Assembly: GCF_001613405.1 (NCBI RefSeq)
Contig: NZ_BDCH01000020.1
Span: forward strand, 124,001-188,000
Source of the DNA: Nocardia crassostreae
GTDB lineage: Bacteria > Actinomycetota > Actinomycetes > Mycobacteriales > Mycobacteriaceae
Reading direction: 5' to 3'
Length of the DNA: 64,000 nucleotides
Part shown: one piece after another, positions 8,441-16,848 of the stretch
How positions within the stretch are numbered: the first letter of the stretch is position 1
How the letters are laid out: every line of letters begins with the position of its first letter
Program-made: the position numbers and the translations under genes
Notes under the pieces: generated by a model
The model's input: the letters and a program-made list of their open reading frames with translations, nothing else
Told to the model about the DNA's origin: nothing
The model's database searches: none

Positions 8441-9396
8441 CCCGCACCACGACTCGACTCGACACCCTGGTGCGCGCACCCGTCGATCTGACCGGTTACC
8501 GGCTGAATGAGCCGCAGCGCGCGGGCGCGCTCACCATGGTGCCCATTCACGGTCCCGAGCGGCCCGGCATCGTGCCGCCGCGCTCGGGGCTGAAGCTGCA
8601 CCGCGTGGTCGGCTACGGCAGCGTGGAACTGCACAATGGCGCGGCCTCCGGGGTGGCCATCGTGCCCCTGCACATCGGCTATATCCAGGAGGGCGCGCAG
8701 AATCACGCGCTGTGCTCGGCGGCGTTCCTGGGCGCGGGGGAGACCCGCCGCTTCGACGACGCCGTCTGCGTCCAGGCCGCCCAGGGCGGCTACCTCGAGG
8801 GTCGCGATCAGTGGTTCTTCGTGCTGCCCCTGGAGCTGCGCGCCAAGGCCCTGGCCCGGCGCGGCGTCGAGGACTATTCGAAGCTGTGGAGCGATATCGC
8901 CAGCACCAGCGCCGGTTACGGCCTGCCTTCGCGCGGGCATCTGGAGCAGATCCTCACGCGGAAGCGACCGGTGCTCACGCAGTTCCGCAGCCGCTTGGAG
9001 TTGCTGCCCGGCCAGCTGGGCGCGCTGTTCTTCGTCGGCGAGGAGTTCGCGGGTCTCGAGATCGCGCCCGATCCGCGGTACTTCGCCGAGATGTGGATGG
9101 CGCTGGTGTGCTTCGCCTACAGCGTCGCCGCCCACTACGCCGAGCCGCAGCCCGCTGAGCCCGAGCCGTTCGCGGCCGGTGACCTGGCCACGCTGCGAGC
9201 GGAACTCGAGCGCGAGCGGGCGCGCGAGGCCGAGCGGGTGCTGTCGTGGATGCCCGCCGCCACCGAGGTGCGGGCCGTGGAGCAGGAGCGCTACCTCGAT
9301 CTGCGGCTGCACACGGTGACCGGCGACGGCCTCACCGGGCAGCTCGTCGGCGAGCACGACCGGCTGGTGTACGCGTCGCTGTTCGCCGTTAAATGA
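8437..9396 (+). CDS. ARPP-1-like (DUF6569) protein
   Basis: A 319-residue soluble protein resembling the ARPP-1 domain, named by comparative genomics for its association with ADP-ribosylglycohydrolase and rhodanese/phosphatase genes. Visible landmarks are HNGAASGVAIVPLHIGYIQEGAQNHALCSAAFL in two blocks, the QWFFVLP segment, and a central stretch with RSRLELLPGQLGALFFV. The fold and reaction are unknown to me. TTG at 8437 is well supported by AAGGAG at 8424-8429 with seven-base spacing, and by the TTGA overlap with the stop of the vWA gene. The coupling implies one functional unit with the vWA protein. The family name is a recollection and could be wrong at domain level. Confidence 0.6.
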   Translation: MTRTTTRLDTLVRAPVDLTGYRLNEPQRAGALTMVPIHGPERPGIVPPRSGLKLHRVVGYGSVELHNGAASGVAIVPLHIGYIQEGAQNHALCSAAFLGAGETRRFDDAVCVQAAQGGYLEGRDQWFFVLPLELRAKALARRGVEDYSKLWSDIASTSAGYGLPSRGHLEQILTRKRPVLTQFRSRLELLPGQLGALFFVGEEFAGLEIAPDPRYFAEMWMALVCFAYSVAAHYAEPQPAEPEPFAAGDLATLRAELERERAREAERVLSWMPAATEVRAVEQERYLDLRLHTVTGDGLTGQLVGEHDRLVYASLFAVK

Positions 9397-9463
9397 GTTG
9401 CGCCACAATCGAACAGGGACTTGAATAGGAGTACGGGAACTGAGCCGGGCACGACAGGTACAG

Positions 9464-9480
9464 CATCATTCCAGATGATG
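9464..9480. terminator. Small hairpin between convergent genes
   Basis: CATCAT, a five-base loop, then ATGATG. It sits between the ARPP-1-like gene (plus) and the unknown gene ending at 9497 (minus). It is short and AT-rich with no T-run, so terminator function is weakly supported. Confidence 0.3.
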
Positions 9481-9496
9481 AATGTAACTTCGCCTG

Positions 9497-9901
9497 CTAA
9501 GCGAAACTGATCGACCTGTCATTCGCGTCGGCCGCCTGTCCCGTCCCTACTCCGAGCAGTAGGCGATGGCGGGAATCCTCTTCCCGCCGCGCCGTTTCCA
9601 GCGCCAGGCGCGGCCGGGCGCGCACCGCGGCGCTGAACAATTGATATTCCGCGGCGGGCACGCACACCTCCCGATAGGGCTGCCGCGAGGCGACCTTGCG
9701 CTGCGAGCCGGGAATGACCACCCCGTGCCGCACCGCCGCTTCCTTGCCCTCCTGCGATCGGACCCAATTCTGCATGGCGCGGGAATCCAGGCTCGGCAGA
9801 TACTCCACGGCCCGGTCCCATTCCAGTCCCTCGACCTGCCTCGGGTCGGCGACCGCGGTGACGACCACGGCGTATGCCGTACCGACGGTGATGTCCGCCA
9901 T
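9497..9901 (-). CDS. Hypothetical protein, 134 residues
   Basis: I do not recognise this protein. It begins MADITVGTAYAVVVTAVADP, with a short hydrophobic beta-like start but no convincing signal peptide. An acidic and aromatic middle and a basic C-terminal third follow (RARPRLALETARREEDSRHR). GGGGG lies nine bases upstream of the ATG. It is convergent with the vWA/ARPP-1 pair. The long frame, start-site context and regular codon use favour a real gene, but no function can be proposed. Confidence 0.5.
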   Translation of the reverse strand: MADITVGTAYAVVVTAVADPRQVEGLEWDRAVEYLPSLDSRAMQNWVRSQEGKEAAVRHGVVIPGSQRKVASRQPYREVCVPAAEYQLFSAAVRARPRLALETARREEDSRHRLLLGVGTGQAADANDRSISFA

Positions 9902-10148
9902 GCGGATCTACCCCCTGTTCGTGGTTGGGGCCGCATAGAACTCGGCGCGGCGCGGCGTTGCGCGGGGAATATTCAGGATACTGCGAAAGATATTGCACTA
10001 CTGGGTGTTTCGTTGTTGTCGCAGACAGTTTGCGAGTATTCTCACCGGCGCGCAGTGGCCCAGGTAGCGCCCGGAATATGCCCGGATGCCCCGTGGTTCA
10101 ATTGGTTGCTATATCCACCAAATGTGGAGGCGAGCCCGAGGAGGACCC
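9902..10148. other. Divergent intergenic region, nothing specific recognised
   Basis: Some 247 bases between the divergent unknown gene and the broken monooxygenase gene. It is richer in A and T than its surroundings (for example 9970-10030), as expected for a promoter region. I found no clear palindrome or convincing -35/-10 pair. Confidence 0.4.
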
Positions 10149-11229
10149 GTGCAGTTCGGAATTTTCAGCGTCGGCGACGTGACCATGGACCCCACCACCG
10201 GCCGGACGCCGAGCGAGGGCGAGCGCATCCGGGCCATCGTCACCATCGCGCAGAAGGCCGAGGAGGTGGGCCTCGACGTGTTCGCGACCGGCGAGCACCA
10301 CAATCCGCCCTTCGTGCCGTCCTCGCCGACCACCCTGCTCGGCTATATCGCCGCGCGCACCGAGCGCCTCATCCTGTCCACCGCCACCACGCTCATCACC
10401 ACCAACGACCCGGTGAAGATCGCCGAGGACTTCGCCATGCTGCAGCATCTGGCGGGCGGCCGGGTGGATCTCATGATGGGCCGCGGCAATATATCCCTGG
10501 TTCGGCAAGGACATTCGGGACGGCATCGCGCTGGCCCTGGAGAACTACCATCTGCTGCACCGGCTCTGGCGCGAGGACGTGGTGAACTCGGAGGGCGAGC
10601 ACCGCACGCCGCTGCGCGGATTCACGTCCACGCCACGGCCTTTGGACGATCTGCCGCCGTTCGTCTGGCACGGTTCCATCCGCAGCCCCGAGATCGCCGA
10701 GCAGGCCGCGTACTACGGCGACGGGTTCTTCGCCAACAACATCTTCTGGCCCAAGGAACACTTCCAGCGGCTCATCGAGCTGTACCGCCGCCGCTATGAG
10801 CACTACGGCCACGGTTCCGCCGATCAGGCCGTGGTGGGCCTGGGCGGGCAGGTGTTCCTGCGCAAGAACTCCCAGGACGCCATGCGCGAATTCCGGCCCT
10901 ACTTCGACAATGCCCCGGTCTACGGGCACGGGCCGTCGCTGGAGGAGTTCACCGAACAGGCCCCGCTCACCGTCGGCAGCCCCCAGGAGGTCATCGACAA
11001 GATGCTGACCTTCCGCGAGAGCTTCGGCGACTATCAGCGCCAGCTGTTCCTCATGGACCATGCCGGGCTGCCGCTGAAGACGGTGCTGGAACAGCTGGAT
11101 CTCCTGGGCGAAGAAGTGATCCCGGTGCTGCGCAAGGAATTCGACGCGCTGCGCCCGGCGCACGTCCCCGACGGGCCCACCCATGCCGCACGGCTGGCCG
11201 CGCGGGTGAGCGCCGCCGCACCGGAGTGA
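10149..11229 (+). pseudogene. Luciferase-like FMN monooxygenase, broken by a short deletion
   Basis: The N-terminal part reads in one frame from GTG 10149 (strong GAGGAGGA upstream) through MQFGIFSVGDVT, FATGEHHNPPFVPSSP and RVDLMMGRGN. The rest continues in the next frame as YPWFGKDIRDGIALALENYH, PFVWHGSIRSPEIAEQAAYY and VYGHGPSLEEFTEQ to 11229. Related LLM-class (CE1758-type) proteins read MMGRGNTGPVYPWFG here. The Asn codon (10488-10490) is followed directly by bases of the Tyr codon, so about 11 bases are missing at 10490/10491. Both halves are otherwise well conserved, so the break is recent or a sequencing error. An intact product would be a flavin-dependent oxidoreductase of about 360 residues. 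Confidence 0.88.
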
Positions 11230-11296
11230 TAGCCGCTCGATAGCTGAGTAGCATGGCAGGAGCTGTGCCGCATCGTTCACACGAAAGGGCAGAGAT

Positions 11297-12280
11297 ATGG
11301 CCGAATCCGCCGTCGGACCGGGCACCGCGACCCGGGAGGTCCTCCCGGCCCTCCCGTATCAGGAGTGGCGGCCCACCAAGGAGACGCTGCACCGCTATTC
11401 CCAGATCATCGGCAAGGTCGCGCTGGCCAAGGGCATCCGCCGCAACCACTGGTGGCATATGACCTACCGGCTCACCGCGCGCGGCTGGACCACCGTGCCG
11501 CTCGGCAGCGCCGCCGACGGGCCGGTGTTCACCTGCGAATTCGACTTCTTCGATCATGTGCTGCGCATGGCGGGCACGCGGGGGATCGAGGCGGAGATCC
11601 CGCTGGGCGGGCAGTCGGTGGCGAGCTTCTACGCCGAGAGCATGCGTGGGCTGCGCGACCTGGGCGTGGAAGTCACCATCGCGCAGCCACAGCCCTACAA
11701 GCTGCCCGACCACAAGCGGCCCTTCGATCAGGACGAGGAACACCACCACTACGACCCCGCGGCCGCGCAGCGCGCCTTCCGGGTACTGAGCCAGGTGGGC
11801 CGCATTCTCGAAGAGCACAGCGCCGGGTACTCGGGCAAGACCAGCCCGGTCCAGTTCTTCTGGCATTCCTTCGATCTCGCCGTGCAGCGGTTCTCCGAGC
11901 GCAAGCTGACCCCGGCCGCGACGGTGGAAGCGCCCACCCGCGAATCGTATTCGCGTGAGCAGATCAGCGCGGGCTTCTGGTACGGCGACGACGATGTGCC
12001 CGAGCCGACCTTCTACTCCTACGCCTACCCCGAACCCGATGGCCTGCGAGCCCTGCCGATCCGCCCTGCGGAAGCGAAATGGGTACCGGCCGGATCGGCC
12101 TACTACTCCTACGACGCGGCCTGGCAGAGCGCGAATCCGGTCGAATCAGTCCTCGAGTTCTACCGCTCCGTCTACGCCAACAGCGCCAAGCTGGCGGGCT
12201 GGGACGCCCCCGCCCTGGCCTGCCCCGGCGGCATTACCGACCCGGTGCTGGCGACCCCGCCGCCGCCCTGGCTGGAATAA
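11297..12280 (+). CDS. DUF5996 family protein
   Basis: A 327-residue protein matching the DUF5996 pattern as I know it. It has LPYQEWRPTKETLHRYSQIIGKV at the start, then HWWHMTYRLTARGWTT, CEFDFFDHVL, a middle block with PFDQDEEHHHYDP, and SPVQFFWHSFDLAVQRFS. The C-terminal part holds AGFWYGDDDVPEPTFYSYAYPEP. The histidine- and acid-rich blocks look like a possible metal or active site, but no reaction is established. It is soluble with no signal peptide. ATG at 11297 follows a purine-rich AAGGGCAGAG. It stands alone between the broken monooxygenase and the lysyltransferase-like gene. Confidence 0.8.
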   Translation: MAESAVGPGTATREVLPALPYQEWRPTKETLHRYSQIIGKVALAKGIRRNHWWHMTYRLTARGWTTVPLGSAADGPVFTCEFDFFDHVLRMAGTRGIEAEIPLGGQSVASFYAESMRGLRDLGVEVTIAQPQPYKLPDHKRPFDQDEEHHHYDPAAAQRAFRVLSQVGRILEEHSAGYSGKTSPVQFFWHSFDLAVQRFSERKLTPAATVEAPTRESYSREQISAGFWYGDDDVPEPTFYSYAYPEPDGLRALPIRPAEAKWVPAGSAYYSYDAAWQSANPVESVLEFYRSVYANSAKLAGWDAPALACPGGITDPVLATPPPPWLE

Positions 12281-12340
12281 CCGCGTGCCCCGGTGAGCTT
12301 GTCCGACTTAGTGTGTCGGGTAGGAGCAGAGGGAGCGGTG

Positions 12341-13756
12341 ATGGGGAAGGCGGGCGGAACGAACAGCGGGGGACGCATAGGTGAGCAACGCGCGGCGGTG
12401 CGGCCGACCACGCTGAGCGGCTATCGCGAACGAGCGTTCGCGGCCGGGCCGGGCGCCCGCATGCCGCTCATCGGGGTGCTGGTGCTGGGCAGTCTGGTGC
12501 TGGTGTGGGCGGCCGAGCGCACCCCGCGGCACGGTACTGATCACGTGTGGTTCCTGGCGGTGGCGATGGCGGGGCTGTTCATCGCGCGCGGGCTGCACCT
12601 GCGCAGGCCGGTCACCCTGGTGCATCTCACCGCGGCGGTCGTGGTGCTGGTGGTGGCGAATCTCAGCTACCGCGACCATCATCCGGCCGTCGGGTTCGTC
12701 CTGATCGCGGCGAGCGGCTTCGTGCTCATGCTGCCGGTGGGCAGCAGGCCGCAGCCCGAACAGCTGCCGCGGGTGGCCGAGCTGGTGCGGCGCAGTGCGG
12801 GAGATCCGCTGGCCCCGTTCGCCTTGCACTCGTCCAAGAGCTACTTCTTCAGCGCCGACGCCGGTGCGGCCATTGCCTATCGGACGCGGTTCGGCATTGC
12901 CGTGGTCGCGGGCGATCCCATTGGCGATCGGCGCGTCTTCGCCGAACTGGTGGGCGAGTTCTCGGTTTTCGCGGGTGAGCAGGGCTGGCGCATTGCGGTG
13001 CTGGGTGCGAGCCCGGAGCTCACGCGGCTGTGGCAGGAGCGCGCGCTCGACCATCGCGGGCTGCGCGCCATTGCCGTGGGCCGCGATGTGGTTCTCGAGG
13101 TCGGCGACTTCGATATGGCGGGCCGCTGGTTCCGCAATCTGCGCCAAGCGGTCAGCCGCACCCGGAATTTCGGCGTCACCACCGAGATCCTGCCCGAGAC
13201 CGCGCTCACCGGGTATCAGCGCGAAGCGCTGCTGGGCATTGTCGACGAATGGGGGAGCGGGCGGCAGACGCGCGGATTCTCCATGATCCTCGACCATCTG
13301 CTGGACGGCCGGAACCCCGGCATGCTGGTGGTGCTGGCACGCGATGCCGACGGCCGTATCGCCGGTTTCCAGCGCTACGGGATCTCCGGCGACGGAACGG
13401 GATTGAGCCTGGACGTGCCCTGGCGGCGGCACGACGCCCCCAATGGCCTGGACGAGCGCATGATCCTCGACCTGGTCGATTACGCCCGCGCACACGGCAT
13501 CACCCGAATCTCGCTGGCGTTCGCGGCCTTTCCGGAGCTCTTCGCCGACAAGCAGCGTTCGCGCGTGGCCGAACTGGTGTATCTGGCCGTGCGCCTGGGC
13601 GATCCGCTCATTCGGCTGGAATCGCTGTACCGCTTCCTGCGCAAGTTCCACGCGTTCGCCGATCAGCGCTTCGTGCTGGTGCGCATGCGCGAGGTGCTGA
13701 TCGCGGCGGCGGCGCTGCTCACCCTGGAATTCGTGCCGCACCGCCGCCAGTACTGA
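12341..13756 (+). CDS. Phosphatidylglycerol lysyltransferase domain membrane protein (DUF2156)
   Basis: A 471-residue protein. The first about 130 residues hold four hydrophobic segments (MPLIGVLVLGSLVLVWAA, VWFLAVAMAGLFIARG, LVHLTAAVVVLVVAN and VGFVLIAASGFVLMLPV). The remainder is the C-terminal synthase domain of the MprF/LysX type, with FGIAVVAGDPIGD and a GNAT-like second half ending in RISLAFAAFPELFA. Such enzymes add lysine from lysyl-tRNA to phosphatidylglycerol, or act on related lipids. Without a tRNA-synthetase domain the exact acyl donor is uncertain. ATG at 12341 has GGGAG nearby upstream; a start at 12293 is possible but adds an unlikely leader. Confidence 0.8.
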   Translation: MGKAGGTNSGGRIGEQRAAVRPTTLSGYRERAFAAGPGARMPLIGVLVLGSLVLVWAAERTPRHGTDHVWFLAVAMAGLFIARGLHLRRPVTLVHLTAAVVVLVVANLSYRDHHPAVGFVLIAASGFVLMLPVGSRPQPEQLPRVAELVRRSAGDPLAPFALHSSKSYFFSADAGAAIAYRTRFGIAVVAGDPIGDRRVFAELVGEFSVFAGEQGWRIAVLGASPELTRLWQERALDHRGLRAIAVGRDVVLEVGDFDMAGRWFRNLRQAVSRTRNFGVTTEILPETALTGYQREALLGIVDEWGSGRQTRGFSMILDHLLDGRNPGMLVVLARDADGRIAGFQRYGISGDGTGLSLDVPWRRHDAPNGLDERMILDLVDYARAHGITRISLAFAAFPELFADKQRSRVAELVYLAVRLGDPLIRLESLYRFLRKFHAFADQRFVLVRMREVLIAAAALLTLEFVPHRRQY

Positions 13757-13767
13757 CGGCGGGCCGC

Positions 13768-14520
13768 TCAGCCCAGGAATTCGACCAGGGCCTGCGAGAA
13801 TCCCGGATCGGCGACGGCCATGAGGTGATCGCCGGGCACCACCGCCAGCCCGGCGTCCGGGAAGGCCGCGGCCAGCCGCTCGGGTTCGGCGGCGAACGGA
13901 TCCGAATTGCCCGCCAGCACCAGCGTCGGCACCGAGATATCCGCGACGCTCTTGATCGGGGCCTCGTTCAAGGCCGCGGCCACCGCGGCGATGGCCTCGC
14001 GATCCGAACCGACCGCATCGGCCAGGATCCGGAACATGCGCGCGATCGGGGGCGCGCCGACCCCGTCGCCCCGCATGGCCGTGATGACGTCCTCGGCGGC
14101 GATCACCCGCCAGTCGATGCCGCCGCAGTCCACCACGCCGGAGCCGATACCGCCCACCGCGAGCCGTTCGACCCGCTGGTCGGCGGCCGCGACCAGCAGC
14201 GAGATGATGCCGCCCATCGAATACCCCACCTGCACGACCCGATCCAGTCCGAGCTCGTCGTAGAGCGCGCGCACATCGGCGGCCATGGCCTGCCAGGAGT
14301 ACCGCGCCGGATCGTGCGGTTTCTCCGAGCGCCCGTGCCCGCGCGCATCCAGGGAGACAATGTGATGCCCGGCCCGCTGCAGCGCCGACACCACCCCCAC
14401 GCTCATCCAGTTGGCATTGGTATCGGCGACGATGCCGTGCTGGAGCACCACCGGCGTGCCCTCGCCCTCCCACACCGTGTAGTTCAGCTGCAAGCCGTCC
14501 CAGGTCGTGAATTTCGCCAT
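13768..14520 (-). CDS. Alpha/beta hydrolase
   Basis: A 250-residue alpha/beta hydrolase. The oxyanion-region motif LQHGIV, the DARGHGRSEKP loop and the nucleophile elbow GYSMGG are visible. A late Asp (GNSDPFA) and His (GDHLMA) complete the likely Ser-Asp-His triad. The substrate is unknown; esterase or haloperoxidase-like activity is common in this subfamily. ATG at 14520 is chosen since conserved sequence begins there (KFTTWDGLQLNYTVWEGEG). The open frame extends to 14721 into the next gene. It is convergent with the lysyltransferase-like gene and follows an SDR on the same strand. Confidence 0.88.
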   Translation of the reverse strand: MAKFTTWDGLQLNYTVWEGEGTPVVLQHGIVADTNANWMSVGVVSALQRAGHHIVSLDARGHGRSEKPHDPARYSWQAMAADVRALYDELGLDRVVQVGYSMGGIISLLVAAADQRVERLAVGGIGSGVVDCGGIDWRVIAAEDVITAMRGDGVGAPPIARMFRILADAVGSDREAIAAVAAALNEAPIKSVADISVPTLVLAGNSDPFAAEPERLAAAFPDAGLAVVPGDHLMAVADPGFSQALVEFLG

Positions 14521-14560
14521 GTGGGCCAACCTAGTTGGGGCGAGGCGGGCGGGGGAAGGT

Positions 14561-15310
14561 TCAGCCCATACGCGCCATGACGCCGCGCGGCAGCAGCGGC
14601 ATGACGGCGGCCAGCGCCCGCCACGGCCATTCCGGCACCGAGGCGCGCACCGCCTCCCGTTCGATGGCGGCCACCATGGCCCGAACGCCCTTGTCCAGCG
14701 GGGCAACGAGTTTGGCGTCACCGGCGCGGGCGGACAGATCGGTGGCGATGAAACCCGGCTGCACGGTGGTGACCTTGATCGGGCTGCGGCGCAACTCGAT
14801 CGCCAGCGCCTCGCCCAGCGCCGAGAGCCCGGCCTTGCTGGCCGAATAGGCGGCCTTCTTCCCGGGCAGTCCGCGCACCGCGCTCACGGACGAGATGAGC
14901 ACCAGATGCCCGGCGTCCTGGGCGCGGAAGATGCTCATGGCGGCCTCGGCCTGAGCGAGGGCGCTCACGAAATTCGTGGTGGCCGTGGCCAGATTGGCGG
15001 CGGCGCGCCCGGTGCCCACGAGCGCGCCCTTGCCGATGCCCGCATTCACCACGACCCGGTCCAGCCCGCCCAGTTCCTCGCGCAGTTCACCGAAGACCAC
15101 GGGCACCGTCGCGTGATCGTCCACGTCTAGGGCGCGCACCGCCACCGTGATGTCCGGATGGGTGGCCAGCAGTTCGGCGCGCAACTCCTCCAGATTCGCC
15201 ACCCGTCGTGCGCACAGGGCCAGATCGCGGCCGCGCCGGGCGAATTCGCGGGCCATGCCCGCGCCCAGGCCCGAACTCGCACCGGTTATGAGAATCTTGC
15301 GCCTCGTCAT
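14561..15310 (-). CDS. SDR family NAD(P)-dependent oxidoreductase
   Basis: A 249-residue classical short-chain dehydrogenase. The nucleotide-binding motif is TGASSGLGAGMA, followed by the NAG motif (VVNAGIGKG), the catalytic Ser in LVLISSVSAV and the Y-x-x-x-K pair in AAYSASKAGL. After the core the protein ends in a hydrophobic helix (WPWRALAAVMPLLPRGVMARM), common in mycolic-acid or lipid SDRs that associate with membrane. ATG at 15310 (MTRRKILITG) is preferred. It lies 40 bases upstream of the hydrolase gene on the same strand and may be co-transcribed with it. Confidence 0.88.
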   Translation of the reverse strand: MTRRKILITGASSGLGAGMAREFARRGRDLALCARRVANLEELRAELLATHPDITVAVRALDVDDHATVPVVFGELREELGGLDRVVVNAGIGKGALVGTGRAAANLATATTNFVSALAQAEAAMSIFRAQDAGHLVLISSVSAVRGLPGKKAAYSASKAGLSALGEALAIELRRSPIKVTTVQPGFIATDLSARAGDAKLVAPLDKGVRAMVAAIEREAVRASVPEWPWRALAAVMPLLPRGVMARMG

Positions 15311-15326
15311 GCAGGCCACCCTACGA

Positions 15327-15362
15327 CGGGAGAACCGCCCCGGCGGTGGGGCGGCTCTCCCG
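15327..15362. terminator. Long GC-rich hairpin with T-run on plus strand
   Basis: CGGGAGAACCGCCCC (15327-15341) pairs with 15348-15362 apart from one mismatch, giving a 15-bp stem around a six-base loop, followed by ATTTTCC on the plus strand. It lies between two minus-strand genes, the DUF397 gene ending at 15383 and the SDR starting at 15310. It should isolate them, although the T-run is on the opposite strand. Confidence 0.6.
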
Positions 15363-15382
15363 ATTTTCCGAGTCGGCGGGAG

Positions 15383-15604
15383 CTAGGCGAGGTCGTCGAA
15401 TTCCCCGGCCTTGCACCCGGCGATCCACGCGGCCATCTCCGACTTCCGGAACAGCAGAATGCCCGCGTCCGGATCATTGCTGTTGCGTACGGCCACACTG
15501 CCGTCGGGCAGGCGGGCCGCTTCGACGCAATTGCCGTTGGGTCCGCTGAAGCTGCTCTTGCGCCAGGCGAATCGAAGGTGCTGGGACGGATCGGATTGGT
15601 TCAT
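15383..15604 (-). CDS. DUF397 domain protein
   Basis: A 73-residue protein with the diagnostic WRKSSFSGPNGNCVEAA start and the VAVRNSNDPDAGILLF block of the actinobacterial DUF397 family. These small proteins commonly accompany XRE-type regulators; in Streptomyces some act as their antagonists. No XRE gene lies beside this copy, so it is an orphan in this window. The function is unknown. Confidence 0.88.
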   Translation of the reverse strand: MNQSDPSQHLRFAWRKSSFSGPNGNCVEAARLPDGSVAVRNSNDPDAGILLFRKSEMAAWIAGCKAGEFDDLA

Positions 15605-15744
15605 GGTGTACCTCCGGTGTGTACGGACCGTGCGATGCGGTGCCGCTGACGGGGGTACCCAAAAAGAAACCGTTCTACATCAATGTCCGATTTATCCTGA
15701 ATTGTTCAGCCGAACGAACCGGTGTGCACGTCCGGAACCAGCCG

Positions 15745-16083
15745 TCAGGCGCCGCAATTCTGGGTGCTGAATGCGACATCCCCGGCCTCGATGACCACGC
15801 GCACCGGTTTGGTGCGGGTGAAATCGCTGGCGATGATGTAGTAGTTCGGGTCGTTGTAATCGGACTCTGTCTGGGCATGCCACAACCGCCGCCACCAGCA
15901 GCCGCCGGTGGCCGGATCCGGCGTCCCGTCGGCCAGGTAGGTGCCCGGCTTCAGGTCGACATTGACCAGGTAGAGGCCGTCCACCGTGATCTCCGTTGCC
16001 GGTTCGGCGGCGGCGAGACCGGATGTGAAAAGCATCAGTGCGGCGGCCATGGCCCCCGCGGTTCCAAGCGCGCGTACACGCAC
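15745..16083 (-). CDS. Secreted hypothetical protein, 112 residues
   Basis: I do not recognise a family. The start MRVRALGTAGAMAAALMLFTS and the following AAAEPA form a clear Sec signal peptide, giving a mature protein of about 85 residues. The mature part is rich in Tyr, Trp and Asp. It has two cysteines (GGCWW, and NCGA at the end) that could form a disulfide, and a PGTY segment (LKPGTYLADG) of the kind found in small secreted beta proteins. It stands alone and is divergent from the sigma-factor gene at 16258. Confidence 0.65.
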   Translation of the reverse strand: MRVRALGTAGAMAAALMLFTSGLAAAEPATEITVDGLYLVNVDLKPGTYLADGTPDPATGGCWWRRLWHAQTESDYNDPNYYIIASDFTRTKPVRVVIEAGDVAFSTQNCGA

Positions 16084-16257
16084 GGTTTTCCTCCCTCGAG
16101 CTTGCTGACCTCCCGTTCCTCACGGCCGGGCGGTTCGGGCGATCCCCGCATCTCCCGGGGAGGGGTTTATCAGAAAAGTCGGTCTGTTTTGGTGGTTCGC
16201 TGGAATTGGGCAGAAACCACCGATGTCGTTCCAGGTACCGCCAACGATATTCAGGGC

Positions 16258-16836
16258 ATGAGAAGACTTCGACCCCTCCCGGACGCCGTGCCCACCGGCT
16301 CACCCGGATGCACCTCTCATTGTGCCCGTCTTTGTACCGACTCCGGCCTGTCTGCCGTACTCGCCGCCGACAAGGCCCTCTTGCACTGGCGTGCCGTCCG
16401 CCGCCTGGGTGACACTGGACTCGCCGAACACGCCGTCCAGGAAACCCTGCTGCGGGCCTGGAAGGCGTGTGCCACCTACGATCCCGCCCGCGGCAGCGTC
16501 CGTACCTGGCTGCTCACCATCGAACGCAATGTGCTCACCGATATCGCCCGAGTTCGCGCCGCCCGCCCCGGCGACACCAGCTGGGACGAGATCGGCGAAC
16601 TCGCCGAGGGTCGCCACGCCAAACCGGACTTCGCCGAATCCGTCTCCGACGGCCTGCTGGTCGCCGAACTCCTCGCCCACCTGCCCGATCCGCAACGTGA
16701 CGCCGTCGTCCAGGTCATCCTGCGCGACCGCGCCTATCAGGACGTGGCCGCCGATCTCGGCGTCCCCGTCGGAACCGTCAAGACCCGCGTGCACTACGCC
16801 CTCCGCTCGCTGCGCCGTCTGCCGCTCAGCGCATAG
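16258..16836 (+). CDS. ECF-type RNA polymerase sigma factor
   Basis: A 192-residue sigma-70-family factor. Region 2 is seen in AEHAVQETLLRAWKACATYDPARGSVRTWLLTIERNVLTDIAR (in two blocks). Region 4 has LPDPQRDAVVQVILRDRAYQDVA and the recognition helix GVPVGTVKTRVHYALRSLRR. The N-terminus looks shortened, with little sign of the usual region 2.1 Tyr/Asp-rich motif, so the start is uncertain. ATG 16258 is the best in-frame candidate. No recognisable anti-sigma factor follows. Instead a secreted protein, a DUF6529 membrane protein and a Rieske protein lie downstream, and these are likely members of its operon or regulon. Confidence 0.85.
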   Translation: MRRLRPLPDAVPTGSPGCTSHCARLCTDSGLSAVLAADKALLHWRAVRRLGDTGLAEHAVQETLLRAWKACATYDPARGSVRTWLLTIERNVLTDIARVRAARPGDTSWDEIGELAEGRHAKPDFAESVSDGLLVAELLAHLPDPQRDAVVQVILRDRAYQDVAADLGVPVGTVKTRVHYALRSLRRLPLSA

Positions 16837-16848
16837 AAGGACCACGCC

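Noticed and set aside
15619..16257. A 405-residue sigma factor starting at 15619
   Set aside because: The 5' part would run antisense through the secreted protein gene and has no sigma-like sequence; 16258 is a better start.
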